33,091 nucleotides of DNA from Nitrospira sp. (GTDB taxonomy: Bacteria > Nitrospirota > Nitrospiria > Nitrospirales > Nitrospiraceae), in assembly GCA_013140455.1 (NCBI GenBank), contig JABFSU010000099.1, positions 1-33,091 of the forward strand, written 5' to 3'. Every line of letters starts with the position of its first letter. Position 1 is the stretch's first letter. The position numbers and the translations under genes are program-made. The notes beneath the pieces are model-generated. The model worked only from the letters and a program-made list of their open reading frames with translations, was not told the DNA's origin and made no database searches. This document shows positions 1-6,213 of this stretch, piece after piece.

Positions 1-46
1 AAACGGCCACTGCCACTGCCATGACTGCCATCAACATGCTCTTCAT
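1..46 (-). CDS. 5' end of an exported protein (partial)
   Basis: Only the first 15 codons are inside the window. Reading leftward from ATG at 46, the peptide begins MKSMLMAVMAVAVAV, a lysine followed by a hydrophobic run as in a signal peptide. A strong ribosome binding site, GGAGGG at 59-54, lies 7 bases before the ATG, which makes this a credible gene start rather than a chance frame. The mature protein lies outside the window, so no function can be given. Confidence 0.6.
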   Translation of the reverse strand, partial: MKSMLMAVMAVAVAV

Positions 47-268
47 AGTAAATCCCTCCAGAAAGGTTGTTGAGATCCGTGCCGCTAATCGGGCACTGCC
101 CAGGTATTGAGCAAGCCGCATGCCGAAAGTTCAGCGTCCACTGTTTATCCATGAATTCGAGCAGTTGCGGGTTTACTCTAATCTAGAAATGAAGGTGAAT
201 TCCTTCTTATTCCTGTGGCAGATTGGCTGAGTCCCCACTAAACTGCCTCAATCAAGATCGGGGGTAAC
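47..268. other. Intergenic region between divergent genes
   Basis: These 222 bases separate the partial leftward gene from mug and should carry promoters for both. I see no convincing -35/-10 pair. There is a small hairpin-capable repeat, GAAGG at 191-195 and CCTTC at 202-206, and a short GGGC/GCCC pair near 93-103. Neither is followed by a T tract. Confidence 0.4.
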
Positions 269-817
269 ATGGGCAGAGGCGCAAGGCTGTCTGACCGTAT
301 TCGACCAGGCGTGAGAATCCTCTTCGTCGGGATCAATCCTGGTCTGCGGTCTGCTCAGATGGGACATCATTTCGCCGGGCCTTCCAATCGCTTTTGGAAG
401 CTGCTCTATGAGTCTCGGCTGGTGACCGAACCAATGACGTACCAGGAAGATGCACGATTACCTGAATGGGGACTTGGACTGACCAATATTGTCAGCCGCC
501 CAAGCCGCGGGATCGACAGTCTTTCGCCTCAGGAATATCGTGGGGGTATGGCGGCCCTGACCAGAAAAGTACGGCGGTATCGGCCACGCACTGTGGCGCT
601 ACTAGGCATCACGATCTACCGCATCATGTACGGGGCAGAGCTATCCTTACCGCCGCAGATTCCTTTGGGCCTCACCAGCAGCAATATTGCCGGAGTTCCA
701 ATCTTTCTCTTGCCGAACCCCAGCGGCCGCAATGCCCACTACGGTTATGCGAGCATGCTCGCCGCATTTCGAGCGCTTCACACGTTTGCCGGCCAATCAA
801 CGATTCCTGACACGTGA
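269..817 (+). CDS. mug: G/U mismatch-specific uracil/thymine DNA glycosylase (Mug/TDG family)
   Basis: The 182-residue protein matches the Mug/TDG branch of the uracil-DNA glycosylase superfamily along its length. Motif 1, GINPG, is at residues 21-25, with Asn23 at the position of the catalytic Asn of E. coli Mug. The FAGPSNRFWK block follows at 35-44. The second active-site loop, NPSGRN, is at 150-155. Members remove uracil, ethenocytosine or thymine from mismatches with guanine and start base excision repair. The ATG is preceded by a run of five G at 260-264. The length is near that of E. coli Mug (168 aa). The gene looks monocistronic: the next gene starts about 50 bases downstream in a different functional class. 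The exact lesion preference within the family cannot be read from sequence. Confidence 0.93.
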   Translation: MGRGARLSDRIRPGVRILFVGINPGLRSAQMGHHFAGPSNRFWKLLYESRLVTEPMTYQEDARLPEWGLGLTNIVSRPSRGIDSLSPQEYRGGMAALTRKVRRYRPRTVALLGITIYRIMYGAELSLPPQIPLGLTSSNIAGVPIFLLPNPSGRNAHYGYASMLAAFRALHTFAGQSTIPDT

Positions 818-868
818 CGTTTTATCGATTTCTTTGTCAGAGACATCAATCTCGACTACAGTCGTGGC

Positions 869-1675
869 ATGAGCCTACCGCAGTCATCTCTGAAGCCCGA
901 TGCCAGGGTCACTTGTCCGAAGTGCGGGGCCGATCAGCAGGGGGACCTTGAATGTCTCCGGTGCGGAATTGTTTTTGCGAAATACAAGATCCCAACGCCA
1001 CCAGTGACGGCTTCCCAGGAGACCAGGGATCCATCCGAGATCCTCTTGCCCCAACGCACTAGGATAGGTCGGCTGTTCCGTGTACTTCCGTGGATCTCCC
1101 TGGCGATGACCCTCGGGATGCTGCTCGCGATTCTCCGGCAATCCCCGGCCTTGCCGATACAATCGGATCCCCAGGCTGCCGATCGAGTCGCCGAGAAGAT
1201 GGCCATGCTTCAACAGTCGATCCAGGCGAATCGCGCGGCCAACATTGCGCTGAGTGAAGCCGAGCTCAATCAATGGATGCGCGACAATCTTGCTATTGCG
1301 TCAGTCCATCAAACGCAGCAGGCCGGGCTTTCGATTCCCGCCGGAGGCCCGGCGACAGTTGAAGAGGTGCAGTCGGCACTGAAAGACGTTCGGATGAATC
1401 TGGTCGGCAATCAACTCAAAGCCTACGCCCTGTTTCATATCTACGGGAAAGATATTTCGCTCCAGCTTGATGGGACATTGGAGACCCGCGATGGATATGT
1501 GCGTCTGACCCCCACGGCCGGGAAGCTCGGGGCCTTGCCGATTCCACACACCACGCTTGGCCATGTGGTCGCGCAACTGTTTGAGTCGCCGCAGAACCGT
1601 GAGAAATTCCAACTCCCTCCACAGATCCAATCGGTCCGCGTTGAGAACAGCACCCTCGTCGTCACGTCGCGATAG
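869..1675 (+). CDS. Zinc-ribbon, single-pass membrane protein of unknown function
   Basis: The 268-residue protein is of unknown function. At the N terminus is a four-cysteine zinc ribbon (Cys16, Cys19, Cys29, Cys32), in the form CPKCG then CLRCG. A polar linker follows, then one hydrophobic segment at about residues 71-88. The remaining 180 residues are polar and should sit across the membrane from the zinc ribbon. They contain a helical segment (about 105-145) and a strand-rich C-terminal domain. Topology therefore suggests a cytoplasmic metal-binding head and an extracytoplasmic domain. The ATG at 869 has only a weak upstream purine patch (GTGG), so the start is supported mainly by the complete zinc ribbon. 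I do not recognise a named family for the C-terminal domain. Confidence 0.75.
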   Translation: MSLPQSSLKPDARVTCPKCGADQQGDLECLRCGIVFAKYKIPTPPVTASQETRDPSEILLPQRTRIGRLFRVLPWISLAMTLGMLLAILRQSPALPIQSDPQAADRVAEKMAMLQQSIQANRAANIALSEAELNQWMRDNLAIASVHQTQQAGLSIPAGGPATVEEVQSALKDVRMNLVGNQLKAYALFHIYGKDISLQLDGTLETRDGYVRLTPTAGKLGALPIPHTTLGHVVAQLFESPQNREKFQLPPQIQSVRVENSTLVVTSR

Positions 1676-1796
1676 CGTTTGTCTCACTTTTGATTGTTGC
1701 ATTTTCACCGCAGCCTGTTTTCTTCCTGCCACAGGACGTCTGGAGTTAGACGGAGCCGGATGGTAAAATGAAAGAAATTCAGATGCTTTTTCGCGC

Positions 1797-1826
1797 TTGT
1801 CCCTGGCACCGGCCTTGCTGTATAAA
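1797..1826 (+). promoter_or_regulatory. Sigma-70-type promoter for the TPR gene
   Basis: A -35-like TTGTCC at 1797-1802 and a -10 TATAAA at 1821-1826 are separated by 18 bases. Transcription would start near 1833. That leaves a leader of about 29 bases before the ATG at 1862, which carries a strong ribosome binding site. Confidence 0.5.
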
Positions 1827-1861
1827 AACCGACGATGGTGCTTCCCGCTCTAGGAGGAGTC

Positions 1862-2509
1862 ATGCAGCGAGTCGGTCTTGTCATCTTCGCATCAATCGCA
1901 TTATGGATTGGGAGCACGACTTCCGGTGGGGCTCAGCCGATCACCCAGGACCTCATTGCCGGAGCCTTGCAAGCCTGCCACGACGGGAGAATTGCCCCTG
2001 ACCGAGCCACTCGATTGGCACTCTACGAGAAGGGACAATCCTTGGGGGAGCAAGCCGTTGCGGCTGACGAGCAGTCTGCCGATGCCCACTTTGCCTTGTT
2101 CTGCAATCTCGGGGAATTGATGCGCATCGATGGCGAGATGAGCCTCTCTTCCGTGTTTGGATTTCGACGCATGATGAAGGAGCTCAATCGGGCCCTTGAA
2201 CTCAAGCCCGATCATCTCGATGCCCTCTCTGCCAGGGGAACGCTACTGGTACGACTTCCTTCCATGCTGGGCGGCGATCCGGAGAAAGGCGAACAGGTGC
2301 TTCGGCATGTCATTCATGAGGTGCCGGAAGCCGTCAACGCGCGGATCAGCCTGGCAAAGAGCTATTGTAAGCGAGGCCGCCATCAGGATGCCGTGACGCT
2401 CGCGACGGAGGCCTTGACACTGGCGAAGACGCAACAGCTCGACGACTTTATCCCCGAGGCCTCCAAAGTGGTTGCGCAGCTCCATGCCGTCGGAAACAAA
2501 GGAAACTAA
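1862..2509 (+). CDS. Exported TPR-repeat protein, TatT-like
   Basis: This 215-residue protein starts with a signal peptide (MQRVGLVIFASIALW, then a likely cleavage after GGAQ). The rest is helical with TPR-like repeats. One repeat contains ALELKPDHLDALSARG, and a second lies around the QDAVTLATEALTLAK segment. The ALSARGTLLVRLPSMLGGDPEKG stretch resembles the TatT component associated with TRAP transporters, but no TRAP transporter genes are nearby, so a transport role is unproven. I chose ATG 1862 over the in-frame ATG at 1835. AGGAGGAG at 1852-1859 precedes 1862, and the predicted transcript would begin almost at 1835. The protein probably acts in the periplasm as a scaffold or binding protein. 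Confidence 0.8.
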   Translation: MQRVGLVIFASIALWIGSTTSGGAQPITQDLIAGALQACHDGRIAPDRATRLALYEKGQSLGEQAVAADEQSADAHFALFCNLGELMRIDGEMSLSSVFGFRRMMKELNRALELKPDHLDALSARGTLLVRLPSMLGGDPEKGEQVLRHVIHEVPEAVNARISLAKSYCKRGRHQDAVTLATEALTLAKTQQLDDFIPEASKVVAQLHAVGNKGN

Positions 2510-2553
2510 TCCGTCCGCTCTCCGCCCTCCCTTCTAGAACCGCTCCGCAAATC

Positions 2554-2627
2554 GTGCTATCTTCAGCCTTCGTTTGCCCGGCTTCGGCAATCGTCACACA
2601 TCAATCGTGATCAGTGGTGATGTGACG
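2554..2627 (+). promoter_or_regulatory. fabI leader: possible extended -10 promoter and hairpin
   Basis: TGCTATCTT at 2555-2563 fits an extended -10 element (TGn followed by TATCTT), with only a weak -35 upstream. In the resulting leader, CGTCACA(ca)TCA at 2592-2603 can pair with TGATGTGACG at 2618-2627, giving a 10-bp stem with a 2-base bulge and a 14-base loop. The hairpin lies about 60 bases before the fabI ATG. Its role is unknown, and a protein operator is equally possible. Confidence 0.35.
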
Positions 2628-2687
2628 AGGTTCAGGCGTGCTACGCAGCGGTCGTTTTTTCGTCAAGAGCAAGGAGTACCCACAATT

Positions 2688-3467
2688 ATGTTATTGAGTG
2701 GCAAAAAAGGGCTCATCATCGGCGTCGCCAACAAGCACAGCATTGCCTGGGCCATCGCCCAGTCTGCCGCCAGCCAAGGCGCCACACTCATGTTCAATTA
2801 CCAGAACGAGCGGCTGCGGGAGAATGTTGAGGGACTCGTCGCGACGATGCCTGGTGCGAAGGCGTTTCCCTGTGACGCCGGCGATGATGCGCAGATTGCG
2901 ACCATGATGCAGAACGTGGGCAAAGAAGTCGGCACGCTCGATTTTCTTGTCCACTCCATTGCCTTTGCCCCGCGCGAGGAACTCACGGGACAATTTGTGA
3001 ACACCACACGTCAGGGTTTCGCGACGGCCTTGGACGTCAGCGCCTATTCACTCGTTGCCGTCACCCGCGCCGCGCTGCCACTTATGACCAATGGCGGGTC
3101 CGTTGTTACATTGACCTATCTCGGCGCAGAACGTGTCGTGCCGCACTACAATGTCATGGGCGTGGCCAAGGCTGCGCTGGAAGCCACCGTCCGCTATTTG
3201 GCGAACGACCTTGGTCCTAAGAACATTCGCGTGAATGCGATTTCTGCCGGGCCGATCAAGACATTGGCTGCCCGCGGAGTATCCGGCATCAGCAAAATGG
3301 TCGATCACCACAAAGAGTTCGCCCCGCTCCGCCGCGCCACCGAGCAAGGCGAAGTCGGCGACACCGCGTTATTTCTCGTCAGTTCATTGGGGCGAGGCAT
3401 TACCGGTGAGGTGATCTATGTGGATGGTGGGTATAACATTCTAGGGTCACTCGCCTCAGTCGAGTAA
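2688..3467 (+). CDS. fabI: Enoyl-[acyl-carrier-protein] reductase (NADH)
   Basis: FabI catalyses the last reductive step of each fatty-acid elongation cycle, reducing trans-2-enoyl-ACP with NAD(P)H in the cytoplasm. The 259-residue short-chain dehydrogenase has the FabI-specific nucleotide-binding start GVANKHSIAW (12-21). Its catalytic pair is Tyr154 and Lys161 in the Y-x6-K arrangement, with the companion Tyr144 in TYLGAE. SAGPIKTLAARG follows, the substrate-loop segment typical of FabI. An upstream in-frame extension to 2574 exists, but ATG 2688 is preferred: it gives the normal family length, and AAGGAG lies at 2671-2676, 11 bases before it. This class is the target of triclosan in other bacteria. 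The gene converges on arfB, and no clear terminator is seen in the 74 bases between them. Confidence 0.96.
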   Translation: MLLSGKKGLIIGVANKHSIAWAIAQSAASQGATLMFNYQNERLRENVEGLVATMPGAKAFPCDAGDDAQIATMMQNVGKEVGTLDFLVHSIAFAPREELTGQFVNTTRQGFATALDVSAYSLVAVTRAALPLMTNGGSVVTLTYLGAERVVPHYNVMGVAKAALEATVRYLANDLGPKNIRVNAISAGPIKTLAARGVSGISKMVDHHKEFAPLRRATEQGEVGDTALFLVSSLGRGITGEVIYVDGGYNILGSLASVE

Positions 3468-3541
3468 TCTGTCAATCGACGGTCGTCATTCGTCAACTGT
3501 AGGGGAATGATGCAGCTTGCCCTATAGCCAGCGAATGATGG

Positions 3542-3952
3542 CTACTCGATCGTCCCTCTGAGCGCCTTCAGCCGCCCCTGCTTCTTTTTACTTTCGATCC
3601 GCCTGGTCTGAGACCCCTTCGTCGGTTTCGTGGCGCGTCGTTTCTTGCGCGGGATGGCCACACTCTGAATCAAGAGACAGAGTCGCTCCAGCGCATCCTC
3701 CCGATTCCGCTCTTGCGTGCGGTGCTGCTGCGCTTTGATCGTGATGACTCCATCCTGCGACACACGGTGGTCTTTGAGCTTCAGCAGCTCCTGTTTGTAG
3801 AACGGAGGCAAGGACGACGCGTTGATGTCGAACTGGAGATGGATGGCGGTCGAGACCTTATTGACGTTCTGTCCGCCGGCTCCTTGCGAACGCATGGCAT
3901 GAAGGTCGATTTCAGAGTCGGGGATGATGATGTGTGACGAGATGTGGAGCAT
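3542..3952 (-). CDS. arfB: Alternative ribosome-rescue factor, peptidyl-tRNA hydrolase
   Basis: ArfB (YaeJ) enters the empty A site of ribosomes stalled without a stop codon and hydrolyses the peptidyl-tRNA, as a backup to tmRNA. The 136-residue protein has the release-factor catalytic GGQ at 26-28, inside RSQGAGGQNVNKVSTAIHL. It also has the strongly basic C-terminal tail (KKRRATKPTKGSQTRR and KKKQGR) that enters the mRNA channel. It lacks the codon-recognition domains of RF1/RF2, as expected. Length agrees with E. coli ArfB (140 aa), and the N-terminal strand aligns from the first residue, so ATG 3952 is the right start. Oddly, no Shine-Dalgarno sequence precedes it, and a perfect 13-bp inverted repeat lies 14 bases upstream. 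Confidence 0.93.
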   Translation of the reverse strand: MLHISSHIIIPDSEIDLHAMRSQGAGGQNVNKVSTAIHLQFDINASSLPPFYKQELLKLKDHRVSQDGVITIKAQQHRTQERNREDALERLCLLIQSVAIPRKKRRATKPTKGSQTRRIESKKKQGRLKALRGTIE

Positions 3953-3965
3953 AAAGATTACGAAA

Positions 3966-3993
3966 GATAATGAAGCTGAACAGCTTCATTATC
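3966..3993 (-). repeat. Perfect 13-bp inverted repeat upstream of arfB
   Basis: GATAATGAAGCTG at 3966-3978 and CAGCTTCATTATC at 3981-3993 are exact inverted copies separated by AA. On the minus strand the structure lies between the nuclease-like gene and arfB and is followed by TTTCGTAATCTTT before the arfB ATG. It could be a weak terminator for upstream transcription, an RNA hairpin controlling arfB translation, or an operator. A second palindrome, GCAAGGCCTTGC, is at 4047-4058. Confidence 0.7.
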
Positions 3994-4134
3994 GCATCGA
4001 CCAGCCTATATGGAACCCCAGAGACTGTGTCCCAGTCCTTTACCCGGCAAGGCCTTGCTAAATGACATTCTTAAATATCCTAATATCTATCTCGCTCGAC
4101 GACTCTGTCCGGTGCTCTATTTATCAGCCGGCTC

Positions 4135-4863
4135 TCAGTAAATACGCTTCCATCTCTTAAAGACCCGAACATCTTCAACTGAAAGCGCGAACCACTCTCC
4201 GTTCTTGCGTTTCTCTGCAAACCTGCGATGCCAATAACTTTCTACACCTCCCGGATCATCAGTCTTGATTTGGTGGACCGGCTCTAGTTGCTCGGGGAGC
4301 TCAATGCCGATTTCGCCTTCCCGTCGTATTGGGTTGTTCGTTCGACCGATCTTGTACTCTCGACGTGTTCCATGTCTAACAAGATAAACATACCCTGGGG
4401 CCCGACCTTCGCTTGATTCCTCGTCAGCATCTAGTGGTCTGACGATGACAGCCTGGGCGCAGAATGGAATGATATCTTCATATCCCTCATGTGTCCGACA
4501 ATATTCAAGTACCTTTGCTGCACGTTGAGACTTAGACCCCAATCGTTTGAAAGCCGCCCGATCCGGGAAAGTCTTGTCTCCCTTACGTTTGACCATGAGC
4601 TGACCTTCAATTGGAAAACTTTGAAGCTCACGAATCAGATCAATGTATTTTCGAATCAGGACCTCAGGGTCATATGAAGTGCTGAATAAATTCGACTCAC
4701 ATCCGGCCTCGCGGATGGCATCGCCCCAACGAAGCCAGTACTTGGGATACCAGGCATTCTTTTTAATACCTGTCTCAGATTCGAATCGCTGACTTCCTGG
4801 CGACTTTCCATTGTCTGCTTTGGCCATACGGCGAATGATATCGAGGATCTGATTTCTATCCAT
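4135..4863 (-). CDS. GIY-YIG nuclease-family protein with homing-endonuclease-associated repeats
   Basis: The 242-residue protein has two parts. The N-terminal half resembles the repeat found next to homing endonucleases, a helical DNA-binding unit. One copy, with GKSPGSQRFESETG and ending in WGDAIREAGC, spans about 6-55, and a second looser copy spans about 69-125. The C-terminal half is a T5orf172/MUG113-type GIY-YIG domain. It has GYVYLV at 157-162, YKIGRT at 170-175, a conserved Glu208 and His212, and the closing GEWFAL at 222-227. Members of this fold nick or cleave DNA. GTG 4866 directly precedes ATG 4863; the ATG is preferred because TGAGG at 4873-4869 is 5 bases before it. The gene is more AT-rich than its neighbours and is flanked by sparse sequence, which suggests acquisition by transfer. 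Activity and target are unknown. Confidence 0.8.
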   Translation of the reverse strand: MDRNQILDIIRRMAKADNGKSPGSQRFESETGIKKNAWYPKYWLRWGDAIREAGCESNLFSTSYDPEVLIRKYIDLIRELQSFPIEGQLMVKRKGDKTFPDRAAFKRLGSKSQRAAKVLEYCRTHEGYEDIIPFCAQAVIVRPLDADEESSEGRAPGYVYLVRHGTRREYKIGRTNNPIRREGEIGIELPEQLEPVHQIKTDDPGGVESYWHRRFAEKRKNGEWFALSVEDVRVFKRWKRIY

Positions 4864-4866
4864 CAC

Positions 4867-5195
4867 AACCTCAGGCGCTTACTAACTAGTGGCTCTGTTC
4901 CTTCAGCCGCTGTAGATTGGCGAGGCAGCCATTAGTAATTCGTTGACGAGGAAGTGTACTGCAAAGCCTGATGTGTATCCAGTTTCACAATTGTCTGGTA
5001 GTTGGGGGGCTGGCAGCCGTCCCCGCTGGCGCAATGGGAACCTGCCGAGTATCTGTTTGGAAGGAAGATAAAAACTAACCAATTTCGAGAGAGAATTCAC
5101 AAAGGATATCGTCTGGCCGGATCGTTCCGGAATGCGGAAGTCCGACAACATTCCCGTCGCACTCAGTAATGTTTTCTAAACAACGGCGGAGGTGC
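4867..5195. other. 329 bp without a supportable gene
   Basis: An 82-codon frame on the minus strand (5151-4903) has no ribosome binding site, no recognisable motif and no hydrophobic or domain pattern, so I do not call it. No tRNA, insertion sequence end or direct repeat was seen. The segment shares the lower GC of the nuclease-like gene next to it and may be decayed material from the same insertion. Confidence 0.45.
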
Positions 5196-5420
5196 TTACT
5201 GCAACTCCGGCACACGGTCGATGATGCGAAGTCTGACGTCATCACCGAGTTGAATTTGAACCATTTTAGTGGAAAGGTTTTCGCGGACTTGATTCACATC
5301 GTTCACGGTGAAGCGGATCTGACCACCGCAGCGCTCGACGAGGTGATAGAGCAACAGCGTGGTGAGGTAGCTGACTTCTTCGTCGTTGGCATGCTCGCTG
5401 AAGTTCAATATTTGAGGCAT
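5196..5420 (-). CDS. Small cytoplasmic protein of unknown function
   Basis: The 74-residue protein begins MPQILNFSEHANDEEV and ends with RLRIIDRVPELQ. It is acidic, has no signal peptide or membrane segment, and shows an amphipathic helix in the LTTLLLYHLVERCGG stretch followed by strand-like segments. This regular pattern argues for a real fold. The start at 5420 is the only ATG that gives a clean protein. GGGGAGA lies at 5440-5434, 13 bases upstream and further than usual, so initiation may be weak. The frame stays open farther upstream to 5525 but without a better start. I do not recognise the family, and the neighbours give no functional clue. Confidence 0.55.
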   Translation of the reverse strand: MPQILNFSEHANDEEVSYLTTLLLYHLVERCGGQIRFTVNDVNQVRENLSTKMVQIQLGDDVRLRIIDRVPELQ

Positions 5421-5608
5421 GATGTTTTCAACGTCTCCCCGTGGTGAAGAACCTTTATCGCCGAAGCGAGGTCGATCGCACAATGCCCCAAAAGAAGGGG
5501 AGCGGCAAGCGACAGTTTTGTACAATCGAAGGGGCGCCCGGTGGAAGGCAGTTGGTCCAGATGTCCGGGAGCGGCAGATCCGTTAGGTCGTTCGCGGTGA
5601 GGGCTTCC

Positions 5609-6181
5609 TTACGGAGACGGTGAGCTGTCTTTGCTCGGGATAAATCGTACCTCATCAGCCAGTTCGTCGAGGAGAGAGCGGCTTGGCCGTGGTTCTTGCT
5701 GCGGCCTACCGTGAAGAAAAAGAATTCCCTGCAAATCTGGTCCTATGATCGCCATGCCTCGACCAGTTAATGAGCCTGCCACGTAGGTTGCGGTCAGTTT
5801 CTTTCCATGACGCGTCACATTGCCGGTTGGTTCAAACACCAGCGTGTCGGTAATGGGCTGCGGTTCTCCGAGTAAGGTAAGAAGCTCCTCTTCTGTCTGG
5901 TTGAGAATCGCGAAAGCGAGGACAAAACCCGCTTCTTTTTCTGAGACCAGAAGCACGGCGGCCAGGTTGTCCAGTTGTTCGCCACGCCATCCTGTTGGAA
6001 TGAGAAAAGAGGCGACGCCGTTTGGCACGCGGACGCGGGTGCCGGCGCGATAGCTCTGCCCGGCTTGCATGTCGATGGTGGTTGTGCGGGGTGGCGGGGA
6101 TTGCGCCCAACTGCCTGGTCCCCCCAGTATGAGACAACACAAGGCAGCCAGGGCTGTGCGAGCGGAGATCGTGACGATCAT
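5609..6181 (-). CDS. Exported protein of unknown function
   Basis: The protein has about 190 residues. It starts with a signal peptide (MIVTISARTALAALCCLILG then a likely cut after SWAQ), so it is probably periplasmic. The mature part contains strand-rich segments around GVASFLIPTGWRGE and LAAVLLVSEKEAGFVLAFAIL, and a glycine-rich stretch near AGSLTGRGMAIIGPDLQG. No catalytic motif is evident. An in-frame GTG at 6196 would add five residues. Neither start has a good ribosome binding site, and the ATG gives the more usual signal peptide. The gene begins about 30 bases after the gcvP stop on the same strand, so the two may be cotranscribed, though nothing else links it to glycine metabolism. 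Confidence 0.7.
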   Translation of the reverse strand: MIVTISARTALAALCCLILGGPGSWAQSPPPRTTTIDMQAGQSYRAGTRVRVPNGVASFLIPTGWRGEQLDNLAAVLLVSEKEAGFVLAFAILNQTEEELLTLLGEPQPITDTLVFEPTGNVTRHGKKLTATYVAGSLTGRGMAIIGPDLQGILFLHGRPQQEPRPSRSLLDELADEVRFIPSKDSSPSP

Positions 6182-6213
6182 TCCATTTATGGGCACAGAG
6201 CCAACGATATGGA

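Noticed and set aside
4903-5151. 82-codon frame on the minus strand in the sparse patch
   Set aside because: It has no ribosome site, no recognisable motif and irregular composition. It was left as non-coding.
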